From contig JADJAK010000003.1 in the NCBI GenBank assembly GCA_016704275.1, forward strand, positions 310,001 to 374,000: a DNA stretch of 64,000 nt. The letters are read 5' to 3'. How positions within the stretch are numbered: position 1 is the first letter of the stretch; every line of letters begins with the position of its first letter. The notes below the pieces were generated by a model. That model made no database searches, was not told where the DNA came from, and saw only the letters and a program-made list of their open reading frames with translations. Below are positions 40,979 to 49,288 of this stretch, piece by piece. The DNA comes from Gemmatimonadota bacterium (GTDB lineage: Bacteria > Gemmatimonadota > Gemmatimonadetes > Gemmatimonadales > GWC2-71-9). The translations under genes and the position numbers were made by a program.

Positions 40979-41622
40979 TTCCGTTCCGCACGCCGGAGGA
41001 TGTCGCCCGCGCGATCCCCGCGGTCCAGGCGCACCTCGCCGCCGATCGCCTGCTCGCCTACCCGACCGAGACCGTCTACGGTCTGGGCTGCGCGCCGACC
41101 GATGCGGCACTCGACCGACTCGCCACCCTCAAGGGCCGGCCGGCACGGAAACCGTTTCTCCTCCTCGTGAGCGGTCTCGAGATGCTCAATCAGTGCGGCC
41201 TTGTCCTGACACCGAGCGCGAAGGCGATGGCGCAGGAGTTCTGGCCGGGACCACTGACGCTCGTCCTCAGCGGTGGCGAGGGAAGACTCCCGGACCGACT
41301 GCGCGGCGGTGGTGGTGGGATTGCGGTACGCTGGACGTCGCACGACGGCATTGCCCGACTGATCGAGGCGTGCGGCCGCCCGCTGACGTCCACCTCGGCC
41401 AACCTGCCCGGTGGACCGACGGCACCGGGCCCCGGTGCGATCGCTTCACTCTTCCCCGATGCGATGGCGACCCATGAGTTGATGGTGCTCGACGGCGGCG
41501 TCCTCGGTAACGTGCCGCCGTCGACGCTGGTCGACTGCACCACCGCCGTGCCGGCGCTGGTGCGTGCCGGGGCGATTCCGATCGCCGAGTTGCGGCGACG
41601 GGTGGGGCGGTTGGCCCCATGA
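40975..41622 (+). CDS. L-threonylcarbamoyladenylate synthase (TsaC/YwlC type)
   Basis: A 215-residue YrdC-domain protein. It forms threonylcarbamoyl-AMP for the t6A modification of tRNAs that read ANN codons. Signatures are LLAYPTETVYGLGC near residue 26, LKGRPARKPFLLLVSG, WPGPLTLVLSG and the nucleotide-binding CGRPLTSTSANLPGG near 138. It lacks the C-terminal domain of long Sua5. ATG 40975 overlaps the ispD stop; its end overlaps the phosphatase by four bases. Confidence 0.93.
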   Translation: MIPFRTPEDVARAIPAVQAHLAADRLLAYPTETVYGLGCAPTDAALDRLATLKGRPARKPFLLLVSGLEMLNQCGLVLTPSAKAMAQEFWPGPLTLVLSGGEGRLPDRLRGGGGGIAVRWTSHDGIARLIEACGRPLTSTSANLPGGPTAPGPGAIASLFPDAMATHELMVLDGGVLGNVPPSTLVDCTTAVPALVRAGAIPIAELRRRVGRLAP

Positions 41623-42089
41623 AGCGCATCCTGGTCGTCTGCACCGGCAACACCTGTCGTTCGCCCTTGGGCGAAGTCTTGCTGCGCGCGCATCTGGCGG
41701 CGGAGTCCAGGCTTGCGGACGTCACCGTCACGTCAGCGGGCACCAATGCGTGGAGTGGGACGCCGGCGTCGGAAGGATCGTACCTGGTGGCGCTCGAGCG
41801 TGGGCTCGATCTGTCGGCGCATCGCGCGACGGCGCTCACCATTGACCTGGTGCGGCAGGCCGACCTGATCCTGACGATGAGCCGGAGCCACGCCACGGCG
41901 GTGCTCGCCATGGGGGGAGCAGGGAAGACCCACACGGTGGTCGAGTATGCCGGCCGCCGCGACGACTTTCCACCGGACGTCGCCGACCCTGTTGGCGGCG
42001 ATGTCGAGGACTATCGCTACACCGCCGACAGCCTCGACCAGCTCATGGGCTCCGTGACGGCGCGGCTGGTCCGCGAGGCGCGGCCGTGA
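41619..42089 (+). CDS. Low-molecular-weight protein tyrosine phosphatase family protein
   Basis: A 156-residue LMW phosphatase. The P-loop CTGNTCRS (Cys near 8, Arg near 14) is complete, and the general-acid loop is VADPVGGDVEDY, where the Asp of ADP serves as acid. It follows the TsaC-type gene, the common arrangement in which the product acts as a protein arginine or tyrosine phosphatase. Substrate is not deducible. Overlaps at both ends (ATGA and GTGA) tie it to its neighbours. Confidence 0.9.
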   Translation: MKRILVVCTGNTCRSPLGEVLLRAHLAAESRLADVTVTSAGTNAWSGTPASEGSYLVALERGLDLSAHRATALTIDLVRQADLILTMSRSHATAVLAMGGAGKTHTVVEYAGRRDDFPPDVADPVGGDVEDYRYTADSLDQLMGSVTARLVREARP

Positions 42090-42898
42090 GGATCAGCGCC
42101 AACACCCGCCTCTTTGCCCTGCTTGGCGATCCGGTGTCGCACTCGCTCTCGCCGCGCATGCAGAACGCCGGCTTCCTCGCCGCGGGTCTGGATGCGGTGT
42201 ACGTCGCGATGCCGTGCAGTGCCGCCCAGCTCCCGACATTGGCCGACACTTTGGTGGCCAGCGGTGGTGGCGGCAACATCACCATTCCGCACAAGAACGC
42301 TGCCGCCGCTCTGCCTGGTGTGCGCGACGAGCGCGTGCAGGCGCTGGGTGTGGCCAATGTCTTCGGCCGCGGCGTCGACGGTGGCACCATGCTTGGCAAC
42401 AGCGATGTCGACGGGATTCTCTCGGCGCTCGATCGGCTCGAGGCGCCCGCCACAGCGTGGCATCTGCTTGGGACCGGTGGGAGCGCCCGCGCCGTCGTGG
42501 GGGCAGCGCGCGAGCGGGGTGCCCGGATCGCGGTGCGCTCCCGGGCCCCGGGGCGTGGCGAGGCATTTCTGGCGTGGTGTGCCTCCGTGGGCGTGGCCGC
42601 CGCGGCGGCCGAGGAGTGCGAGGTGGTCATCAACGCCACACCACTCGGCTTGGCCGGGGGCGATGGCATGCCGATCGATCCGTCGCAGGGACCGGCGCTG
42701 CGCGCGGCGCTTGACCTGACCTACCTCGAGCGTGGCCCGACGCGGTGGGTCGAGGCGTGCCGTGCGCGCGGTCTTCGGGCGGATGACGGCCGCCACATTC
42801 TGCTCGTGCAGGGCGCGGCCTCGTGGCGACTCTGGTTCCCCGGCCTCACCGCGCCGATGGCCATCCTGCAGGCCGCCCTCGATGGTCGCCTGGGGTGA
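42086..42898 (+). CDS. aroE: Shikimate dehydrogenase
   Basis: A 270-residue NADP-dependent shikimate dehydrogenase of the aromatic amino acid pathway. It has LLGDPVSHSLSPRMQNAGF (shikimate binding), GNITIPHKNAAA with the catalytic Lys, and a GTGGSARAVVGAA nucleotide loop near 132. The usual NTD triplet is NSD here (GNSDVDG), a mild variation. NATPLGL and the C-terminal LVQGAASWRLWFPG complete the family pattern. It begins at GTG overlapping the phosphatase stop and its end overlaps comF. Confidence 0.92.
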   Translation: MRISANTRLFALLGDPVSHSLSPRMQNAGFLAAGLDAVYVAMPCSAAQLPTLADTLVASGGGGNITIPHKNAAAALPGVRDERVQALGVANVFGRGVDGGTMLGNSDVDGILSALDRLEAPATAWHLLGTGGSARAVVGAARERGARIAVRSRAPGRGEAFLAWCASVGVAAAAAEECEVVINATPLGLAGGDGMPIDPSQGPALRAALDLTYLERGPTRWVEACRARGLRADDGRHILLVQGAASWRLWFPGLTAPMAILQAALDGRLG

Positions 42899-43646
42899 AG
42901 TGGCCCGACGGGCGGAGCGCTGGCTCCTCCCGTCGGAATGCCTCGTCTGCCAGCAACCGGTGGTCGAGCCGGACGAGCCCCTCGTCTGCGCCGGCTGCCG
43001 GGTGCAGTGGCGCGCCCTCCCCGAGCCCCGCTGTGCCATCTGTGGCGAACCATCTCCGCTTGGTCTGGCGTGCCGACTCTGCGCCCAGTGGCCGGCCGGG
43101 ATCGGTCCGGTGCAATCCGCCGTCTTCCTTGATGACCGGGTCCGCCCCCTCGTGCATCGCTTCAAGTACCTCGGCTGGTGGCGGCTGGCGGACGCCTTCG
43201 CGGTCCGGATGGCGCCATTGCTGGCTGGGCGGCCCGACGCGGATCTGGTCCCGATCCCGCTGGCGGCAGGGAGGCGGCGGCAGCGGGGCTACAACCAAGC
43301 CGAGGTGTTGGCCCGGGCGCTCGGGCGGCGTGCAGGGTGGCCGGTCCGTCCGGAGCGGCTCGTCCGCTGCCGTGAAACCCCGACGCAGACCCGCCTGGCC
43401 CCCGAGGCCCGGCTGGCCAATCTCGCCGAGGCGTTTGGTGCCATTCCGAGTGCCCGAGGCGTCATTCTTGTGGATGATGTATTCACCACCGGAGCGACAT
43501 TAGTTTCCGCTGCTGGGGCGTTGCTCGATGCCGGAGCTCCCCAGGTGGAAGCGATCACCTTTGCGCGCGCCGAACCACCCTTGGTGGGCGCCGCTGCCCG
43601 ATTGAGACCCTTGACCCACTCTCGCTGGAGTGAGGAGCCCGTATGA
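42882..43646 (+). CDS. comF: ComF family protein (phosphoribosyltransferase-like)
   Basis: A 254-residue ComF-like protein. Two zinc-binding cysteine pairs open it (CLVCQQ and CAGC near 18-40, CAICGE and CRLC near 50-68), followed by LVHRFKYLGWWRLAD, the LVPIPLAAGRRRQRGYNQAE motif and the phosphoribosyltransferase loop VILVDDVFTTGATLVSAA near 200. ComF helps internalised DNA cross the membrane in competent bacteria, though many carriers are not known to be competent. ATG 42882 starts inside aroE. The end overlaps gap (ATGA). Confidence 0.9.
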   Translation: MVAWGEVARRAERWLLPSECLVCQQPVVEPDEPLVCAGCRVQWRALPEPRCAICGEPSPLGLACRLCAQWPAGIGPVQSAVFLDDRVRPLVHRFKYLGWWRLADAFAVRMAPLLAGRPDADLVPIPLAAGRRRQRGYNQAEVLARALGRRAGWPVRPERLVRCRETPTQTRLAPEARLANLAEAFGAIPSARGVILVDDVFTTGATLVSAAGALLDAGAPQVEAITFARAEPPLVGAAARLRPLTHSRWSEEPV

Positions 43647-44653
43647 GCATCCGTGTTGGCATCAATGGTTTCGGCCGCATTGGCCGCAACGTGATTCGCG
43701 CCGCGAAGGCCGCGGGGGTCACCGACATCGACTTCGTCGCCGTGAACGACCTGACGGACACGAAGACGCTGGCGCACCTCCTCAAGTACGACTCGGTGCA
43801 CGGCCGCTTCCCGGGCGACGTCCGCGCGGTCGAGGGCGGGCTCGACGTCGGCGGCGACCTGGTGCGCGTCCTCTCCGAGCGCGACCCGGCCAAGCTGCCC
43901 TGGGGCGAGCTCGGTGTCGACATCGTGCTCGAATCGACGGGCCACTTCACCGATCGCGACAAGGCGGCGTTGCACATCCAGGGCGGCGCGAAGAAGGTGA
44001 TCATCTCGGCGCCGGCGAAGGGCGAGGACAAGACCTTCGTCTACGGCGTGAACCACCTCGACTACGATCCGACCAAGCACCACGTCATCTCGAACGCGTC
44101 GTGCACCACGAACTGCCTCGTGCCGGTGGTGAAGGTCATCCGCGACAACTTCGGCTGGGTGCGCGGCTACATGACCACCGTGCACAGCTACACCAACGAC
44201 CAGAACATCCTCGACCTGCCGCACAAGGATCTGCGCCGGGCGCGCGCGGCGGCGATGTCGATCATCCCGACCAGCACTGGCGCCGCGAAGGCCACGTCGC
44301 TCGTGATCCCCGAGGTGAAGGGGAAGATCGACGGCGTCGCGCTGCGCGTCCCGACCGCCGACGTCTCGCTCGTCGAGCTGGTCTGCACGGTCGAGAAGAC
44401 CACCACGGTGGAGGAGGTCAACGCGGCCTTCCGCGCGGCGGCCGCTGGTGCGCTCAAGGGCGTGCTCTTCGTCAGCGATGAGCCGTTGGTCTCGGTGGAC
44501 TACACCGGCGACCGCGCCTCGAGCACCGTCGACGCGCTCTCGACCGCCGTGCTCGAGGGGACGATGATCCACGTCTCGTCGTGGTATGACAACGAGATGG
44601 GGTACTCGGCGCGCTGCGTCGACATGATCCGTCACATCGGCGCGCAGCTGTGA
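43643..44653 (+). CDS. gap: Glyceraldehyde-3-phosphate dehydrogenase (type I)
   Basis: A 336-residue GAPDH, oxidising glyceraldehyde 3-phosphate to 1,3-bisphosphoglycerate. NAD-binding INGFGRIGRNVIRAA at the N-terminus; the catalytic ISNASCTTNCLVPVV near 150 with active-site Cys; and the C-terminal WYDNEMGYSARCVDMI. The start ATG overlaps the comF stop. First of a compact gap-pgk-tpiA set with GTGA and TGATG overlaps. Confidence 0.97.
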   Translation: MSIRVGINGFGRIGRNVIRAAKAAGVTDIDFVAVNDLTDTKTLAHLLKYDSVHGRFPGDVRAVEGGLDVGGDLVRVLSERDPAKLPWGELGVDIVLESTGHFTDRDKAALHIQGGAKKVIISAPAKGEDKTFVYGVNHLDYDPTKHHVISNASCTTNCLVPVVKVIRDNFGWVRGYMTTVHSYTNDQNILDLPHKDLRRARAAAMSIIPTSTGAAKATSLVIPEVKGKIDGVALRVPTADVSLVELVCTVEKTTTVEEVNAAFRAAAAGALKGVLFVSDEPLVSVDYTGDRASSTVDALSTAVLEGTMIHVSSWYDNEMGYSARCVDMIRHIGAQL

Positions 44654-45843
44654 GCAAGCGGACCCTCGCCTCGCTCGAGGGGGTGCACCTCGACGGGCAA
44701 CGTGTCGTGGTTCGGGTGGATCTGAACGTCCCGATCACCGATGGCGTGGTCGGCGACGACACGCGGATCCGGGCGTCGTTGCCCACGATCCGTTACCTCC
44801 GCGACAAGGGCGCGCGAGTGGTCCTGCTCTCGCACCTCGGCCGTCCCAAGGGCGGTCCCGATCCGAAGTATTCGCTCCGCCCGGTGGCTCGCGCGCTCGA
44901 AGTGGCATTGGGTTTCCCGGTGACGTTCCTGCCGGATCCGACCAGCGATGACGCCGCCGCGACGGTGCGGCACATGCCGCGCGGTGGTGTCGCGCTGGCG
45001 GAGAACACCCGCTTCTATCCGGGCGAGGAGAAGAACGACGAGGCGCTGGCGCAGCGCTTCGCCGCGCTCGGCACCATGTATGTCAACGACGCGTTCGGCT
45101 CGGCGCATCGCGCCCACAGCAGCACGGCAGCGATCGCGCATCTGCTCAAGCCGGCCGTCTCCGGCTTCTTGATGGAGAAGGAACTGACGTTCCTCGGCGA
45201 GGCCGTCAACAAACCGGTGCGCCCGTTCGTCGCCATTCTCGGTGGCGCCAAGATCTCGGGGAAGATCGACCTCATCGAGGCGCTGCTCCCGAAGGTCGAT
45301 CATATCCTGGTCGGCGGCGCGATGGCGTGCACCTTCTTCAAGGCGATGGGACTCGAGGTCGGCAACTCGCTGGTTGAGCTCGACCGGGTCGAGATGGCCA
45401 AGGAACTGATTGCCAAGGCCGGCAGCAAACTGGTCCTGCCGACCGGGGCGCGAATCGCCGAGCGACTCGAGCCGCACGCGGTGACGCGCGGCGTGCCACG
45501 CGATGGCATCCCGGCGGGCTGGGCGATGTACGACATCGACGCATCGAGCGTGATGCAGTTCTCGGCGATCATCGCGGGCGCACGCACCGTCATCTGGAAC
45601 GGCCCGATGGGGGTGTTCGAGATGCCGCCGTTCGACGCCGGCACGATGGGCGTGGCGCGCGCGCTGGCGTCGGCCACGGCATCGGGGGCGATCACCATCG
45701 TGGGCGGCGGCGACTCGGCTGCCGCGATTGTGGCCGCCGGACTGGAGTCGCAGGTGACGCACGTCTCGACCGGTGGCGGTGCATCGCTCGAGTTTCTTGA
45801 AGGGAAGCCGTTGCCGGGTGTCGAAGCATTGGACGACGCCTGA
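44650..45843 (+). CDS. pgk: Phosphoglycerate kinase
   Basis: A 397-residue PGK, transferring phosphate from 1,3-bisphosphoglycerate to ADP. It has VVVRVDLNVPITDG, LLSHLGRPKGGPDPKYSL split by the substrate loop, VALAENTRFYPGE, the MNDAFGSAHRAH-like VNDAFGSAHRAHSS, and the C-terminal WNGPMGVFE and TIVGGGDSAAAI. The GTG start overlaps the gap stop. Confidence 0.97.
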   Translation: MSKRTLASLEGVHLDGQRVVVRVDLNVPITDGVVGDDTRIRASLPTIRYLRDKGARVVLLSHLGRPKGGPDPKYSLRPVARALEVALGFPVTFLPDPTSDDAAATVRHMPRGGVALAENTRFYPGEEKNDEALAQRFAALGTMYVNDAFGSAHRAHSSTAAIAHLLKPAVSGFLMEKELTFLGEAVNKPVRPFVAILGGAKISGKIDLIEALLPKVDHILVGGAMACTFFKAMGLEVGNSLVELDRVEMAKELIAKAGSKLVLPTGARIAERLEPHAVTRGVPRDGIPAGWAMYDIDASSVMQFSAIIAGARTVIWNGPMGVFEMPPFDAGTMGVARALASATASGAITIVGGGDSAAAIVAAGLESQVTHVSTGGGASLEFLEGKPLPGVEALDDA

Positions 45844-46592
45844 TGGGGCGCCCGGTGTTGTTCGCCGCGAACTGGAAGATGCAGGTCGCCCCCGGTGAGG
45901 CACGACTCTACCTCGAGCGCTTTCTCTCGCTCGACGCGCCGCGTGCCGGCCGCACGCTGGCGTTCTTTCCACCGGCCGTGTCGCTCGAAGCAGTGGCCGA
46001 CGCCATCCGCGGACATGATCACATCGTCGCCGGTGCGCAGGACGTGCACTGGGAGCCGAAGGGCGCCTTCACCGGGGCGGTCAGCGTCCCGCTCGTGCGC
46101 GCCGCCGGTGCGGGTGCCGCGCTGATCGGCCACAGCGAACGGCGGCACGTCTTCGGGGAGACCGACGCCGAGACGGCCAAGAAGGTGGCGGCGGTGCTCG
46201 GCGGTGGCCTCCAGGCGATGCTCTGCGTCGGCGAGACGCTCGCGCAGCGCGAGGCCGGGGAGACCGAGGCTGTCTGCGCCAGGCAGCTCCAGGCCGCGCT
46301 CGCCGGTGTGGCACCGACGGCCGACCTGGTGATCGCCTACGAACCGGTCTGGGCGATCGGCACCGGCAAGAACGCCACCCCGGAGGACGCCAACACGGTC
46401 CACGCCGCCATTCGCGGGGTGCTGGAGGGGTTGGGCCTCCCGAGGACGACCCGAGTCCTCTACGGCGGCTCCGTCAACGCCGGCAACGCGGCCGCCCTCC
46501 TGGCCCAGCCCGAGCTCGACGGGGTGCTGGTCGGTGGCGCCTCGCTCGACCCGGATGGGTGGGCGGGGATTTGCTCGACGCTGGCCCCCTAG
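45843..46592 (+). CDS. tpiA: Triosephosphate isomerase
   Basis: A 249-residue TIM-barrel enzyme interconverting dihydroxyacetone phosphate and glyceraldehyde 3-phosphate. Catalytic residues are visible: AANWKM (Lys), ALIGHSERR (His), and AYEPVWAIGTGK (Glu). The phosphate loop YGGSVNAGN and VLVGGASLDP complete it. ATG overlaps the pgk stop (TGATG). A hairpin-bearing promoter for secG follows 4 bases after the stop. Confidence 0.97.
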   Translation: MGRPVLFAANWKMQVAPGEARLYLERFLSLDAPRAGRTLAFFPPAVSLEAVADAIRGHDHIVAGAQDVHWEPKGAFTGAVSVPLVRAAGAGAALIGHSERRHVFGETDAETAKKVAAVLGGGLQAMLCVGETLAQREAGETEAVCARQLQAALAGVAPTADLVIAYEPVWAIGTGKNATPEDANTVHAAIRGVLEGLGLPRTTRVLYGGSVNAGNAAALLAQPELDGVLVGGASLDPDGWAGICSTLAP

Positions 46593-46595
46593 AGG

Positions 46596-46624
46596 TTGAG
46601 CCCGGTCCACCGGGCCGCTATCTT
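46596..46624 (+). promoter_or_regulatory. Promoter of secG with a hairpin in the spacer
   Basis: TTGAGC (46596-46601) and TATCTT (46619-46624) are exactly 17 bp apart. An inverted repeat, GCCCGGT (46600-46606) and ACCGGGC (46609-46615), fills most of the spacer and lies 8 bases after the tpiA stop. Confidence 0.55.
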
Positions 46625-46656
46625 GGGGGGCTAGGCTCAAACCACAGGACTTTCGG

Positions 46657-47052
46657 ATGTTCGGTTTTCTGCTGACGTTGATGATTCTCGACGCCCTGAT
46701 CCTCGCGGCGGTCGTTCTGATGCAGGCTGGCCAAGGCGGCGGGCTTGCCTCGCTCGGCGGCGGCGGCGTGCAGGCGATCGGCGGCCGTCAGGCCACCACG
46801 ATCCTGACCAAGGCCACCTGGATCACTGGCGGCGCCTTCATGGGCCTCGCACTGCTCCTCTCGGCGATCGCGCCGGGCAGGGCCACTGCGGCCAGCGAGG
46901 TGCAGCAGAAGCTGCAGCAGGGGGCCCAGCAGGCGCCCGTGCCGACCTCGCCGCTCGAGGGTACCACGGCTCCCCCGCCGGTCACCACGGCGCCCGCTCC
47001 CGCTCCCGGGACGACGCCAGCACCGGCGCCCGCCGGGACCAAGCAGCCGTGA
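46657..47052 (+). CDS. secG: Preprotein translocase subunit SecG
   Basis: A 131-residue SecG, the small accessory subunit of the SecYEG channel. Two membrane helices (about 4-22 and 54-72) enclose the cytoplasmic loop LMQAGQGGGLASLGGGG, the family hallmark. The C-terminus is long, Gln-, Pro-, Ala- and Thr-rich (APAPAPGTTPAPAPAG), unusual compared with the 75-residue E. coli form. The end overlaps carA. Confidence 0.9.
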   Translation: MFGFLLTLMILDALILAAVVLMQAGQGGGLASLGGGGVQAIGGRQATTILTKATWITGGAFMGLALLLSAIAPGRATAASEVQQKLQQGAQQAPVPTSPLEGTTAPPPVTTAPAPAPGTTPAPAPAGTKQP

Positions 47053-48185
47053 TGGCGACCAACGCAGGCGGGACACTTCGTCCCGCCTTCGTTTTGTTGG
47101 AGGACGGCAGCTGGTTCGCCGGCCAACTGGTCGGACCGATCGCCAAGGGGTTCGGTGAAGTCGTCTTCACCACCAACCTCACCGGCTATCAGGAAACGTT
47201 CACCGATCCCAGCTACCTCGGCCAGATCGTCGTGATGACGGCGCCGATGATCGGCAACTACGGCATCACCGCGACCGACGACGAATCCGCGCACCCGCAG
47301 GTGAGCGGCGTGGTCGTGCGGGAGCTGGCCGAGCACTACTCGAACTGGCAGGCGGTGACGTCGCTGCCTGAGTGGCTTGCCGCCGCCGGCGTGCCGATCA
47401 TCACGGGCGTCGACACCCGCCGGTTGACGCGGCACATCCGCGAACGCGGCGCGATGCGCGGCGTGATCGCCGAGGGGAACGGGCCGACTGATGCGCTGCG
47501 CGCCGAACTCGCCGCATCGCCATCGATGAACGGCCTCGACCTCGCCTCGCGTGCGACGGTCACCGAGTCGTATGTGCAGGGCAGCGGGCCATCGGTGGTG
47601 GCGATCGACTTCGGGATGAAGCGCAACATTGTCCGGATGCTCGAGTCGACCGGCCTCCGCGTCGAGGTCGTGCCGGCCGAGACGACCGCCGCCGAGATTC
47701 TGGCGAAGGCGCCTGATGGGCTCTTCCTCTCGAATGGTCCGGGCGATCCGGCCGCCGTTGGCTATGCCCGCGAGACGATTCGTGCGGTCGCCGAGGCCGG
47801 CGTCCCGACCTTCGGGATCTGCCTTGGGCACCAGCTGGTCGGGCTCGCCTTCGGGGGCGCCACCGCCAAGCTGCCGTACGGCCACCGGGGCGGTAATCAC
47901 CCCGTGAAGGAGCTGGCGACGGGGAAGGTCCTGATCACCACCCAGAACCACGGATTCGCGGTCCAGGGCACGGAAGCGGGCATTCCCGGGGCCCCGGAGC
48001 TGGCGGTGACCCACCTCAATCTGAACGACGGGACGGTGGAGGGGCTCAAGCACACTCGGCTCCCCGTCTTCGCGGTCCAGTACCACCCCGAAGCGGCTCC
48101 GGGGCCCCATGATGCCTTCCCGCACTTCGGCGAGTTCCTGGAGGCGATCCGGGTCCGGCGAGCCGAAAAGGGCGCAACCTCTTGA
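47052..48185 (+). CDS. carA: Carbamoyl-phosphate synthase small subunit
   Basis: A 377-residue glutaminase subunit giving ammonia to CarB for carbamoyl phosphate. It has LEDGSWFAGQLVG at the start, FTTNLTGYQETFTDPSYLGQ, and the class I amidotransferase part with GICLGHQLVGLAFGG (catalytic Cys near 258) and QYHPEAAPGPHD (His and Glu near 342). ATG 47052 (TGATG overlap with secG) or a GTG three bases earlier. carB is not in the window. The TTGACA of the next promoter overlaps its stop codon. Confidence 0.95.
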   Translation: MATNAGGTLRPAFVLLEDGSWFAGQLVGPIAKGFGEVVFTTNLTGYQETFTDPSYLGQIVVMTAPMIGNYGITATDDESAHPQVSGVVVRELAEHYSNWQAVTSLPEWLAAAGVPIITGVDTRRLTRHIRERGAMRGVIAEGNGPTDALRAELAASPSMNGLDLASRATVTESYVQGSGPSVVAIDFGMKRNIVRMLESTGLRVEVVPAETTAAEILAKAPDGLFLSNGPGDPAAVGYARETIRAVAEAGVPTFGICLGHQLVGLAFGGATAKLPYGHRGGNHPVKELATGKVLITTQNHGFAVQGTEAGIPGAPELAVTHLNLNDGTVEGLKHTRLPVFAVQYHPEAAPGPHDAFPHFGEFLEAIRVRRAEKGATS

Positions 48186-48211
48186 CAGACAACGCTTAAG
48201 GGTCGTACATA
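48182..48211 (+). promoter_or_regulatory. Promoter of the HU/moa operon
   Basis: A perfect -35 box TTGACA (48182-48187), inside the carA stop region, and TACATA (48206-48211) at an 18-bp spacing. The best consensus -35 in the window. Confidence 0.55.
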
Positions 48212-48266
48212 TCGGCCCGAAGGGGGCCTGTGGACGGCCCTCACGGTGTCTCCCCGAGGGGCTCAG

Positions 48267-48602
48267 ATGACCAAAGCCGATCTCGTCGAACAAGTCACTG
48301 CCGCCATCGCCCGAACGTCGGGGCCGATGATCTCCAAGAAGGACTGCGCCCGCGTGGTGGACGCCTTCCTGGACGCCGTGAAGTTGGCGATGCGCGACCA
48401 GCACAACATCGAAGTCCGCGGCTTCGGGACGTTCAAGATCCGTCGTCGCAAGACGCGCATGGCGCGCAATCCGCGCACCGGTGATCCGGTGGAAGTGGCC
48501 GCGCGTCCCGTGCCGGTGTTCAAGCCCAGCAAGGAGTTGCGGGCACTCGTCGCTCACGAGGAATACATCGACGATGGGTCGGAGATGGACGACGACGAGT
48601 GA
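48267..48602 (+). CDS. HU/IHF family DNA-binding protein
   Basis: A 111-residue HU-type DNA-bending protein. It has TKADLVEQVTAAIA, the beta-arm GFGTFKIRRRKTRMARNPRT split around the DNA-intercalating NPRTGDPV, VFKPSKELR, and then an acidic tail (YIDDGSEMDDDE). ATG 48267 has GAGGGG six bases before it; a GTG at 48246 is a worse fit. The stop overlaps moaD (TGATG), an unusual pairing of nucleoid and molybdopterin genes. Confidence 0.92.
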   Translation: MTKADLVEQVTAAIARTSGPMISKKDCARVVDAFLDAVKLAMRDQHNIEVRGFGTFKIRRRKTRMARNPRTGDPVEVAARPVPVFKPSKELRALVAHEEYIDDGSEMDDDE

Positions 48603-48844
48603 TGCGTCGGCCGGTCTTGCTGTTCGCGCGGTACGCCGAACTGTTCGGCGCGGAGTCGGTGTCAGTGGATCTCCCCGATGGTGCCACCGTTGCTGATCTG
48701 ATCGCTGCCCTCCGCGCGTTGCCGGGGGGCGCGTCACTTCCTCCCCAGCCGTTCGTTGCCGTCGCCCAGGCACAGGCCGCCCCCGGCGACCGCCTTCCCG
48801 CCGATGCGGAACTGGCCCTGCTCCCGCCGCTCGCGGGAGGCTAA
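48602..48844 (+). CDS. moaD: Molybdopterin synthase sulfur-carrier subunit MoaD
   Basis: An 80-residue ubiquitin-like sulfur carrier. It starts RPVLLFARYAELFGAES, the MoaD pattern, and ends LALLPPLAGG; the terminal Gly-Gly is the site made into a thiocarboxylate. It supplies sulfur to MoaE for molybdopterin. It is three bases before moaE. Confidence 0.92.
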   Translation: MRRPVLLFARYAELFGAESVSVDLPDGATVADLIAALRALPGGASLPPQPFVAVAQAQAAPGDRLPADAELALLPPLAGG

Positions 48845-48847
48845 CCC

Positions 48848-49288
48848 GTGCACCTGCAACACGATCCCCTCGATCTCCCGGCGCTGATGGCGTCGGTCTC
48901 CGCTCCCGACCGTGGGGCGTTGGCGACCTTCGTTGGCCTCGTCCGCGACCATCACGCCGGTCGGGGCGTCCTGGGACTGGAGTACAGCGCCTACGGGGCG
49001 ATGGCCGAGGCGGCCTGCGCCCGGATCGTGGCGGAGGCCGAGGGGCAGTGGAAGGTCAGGGTCGCCCTGGCGCACCGGCTGGGTGGGCTGACCGTTGGTG
49101 AGGCCGCCGTGATCGTCGTGGCGGCCTCTGCGCACCGCGACGCCGCATTTGAGGCCTGCCGCTGGGTGATCGAGGCCGTGAAGGCCCAGGTGCCAATCTG
49201 GAAGCGGGAGCGGTACCTCGATGGTAGCGAGGCATGGGTCGATCCGACCGCGCCTGACGGAACCGTGCCGACCGGAGGCACGCCATGA
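48848..49288 (+). CDS. moaE: Molybdopterin synthase catalytic subunit MoaE
   Basis: A 146-residue MoaE. The family blocks GALATFVGLVRDHHAGRGV, LEYSAYGAMAE, AHRLGGLTVGEAAVIV and VPIWKRERYLDGSEAWV are clear; the Lys in WKRE is the catalytic residue. It adds the two dithiolene sulfurs to precursor Z with MoaD. GTG start; overlaps moaA by four bases. Confidence 0.94.
   Translation: MHLQHDPLDLPALMASVSAPDRGALATFVGLVRDHHAGRGVLGLEYSAYGAMAEAACARIVAEAEGQWKVRVALAHRLGGLTVGEAAVIVVAASAHRDAAFEACRWVIEAVKAQVPIWKRERYLDGSEAWVDPTAPDGTVPTGGTP

Noticed and set aside
42086..42898. aroE as a quinate-type or inactive paralogue because NTD reads NSD
   Set aside because: Catalytic Lys, shikimate-binding SxS and the nucleotide loop are intact; Ser for Thr is a mild change.
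46788..48773. Long minus-strand open frame across secG, carA and HU
   Set aside because: Antisense shadow; all three plus-strand genes show family signatures.
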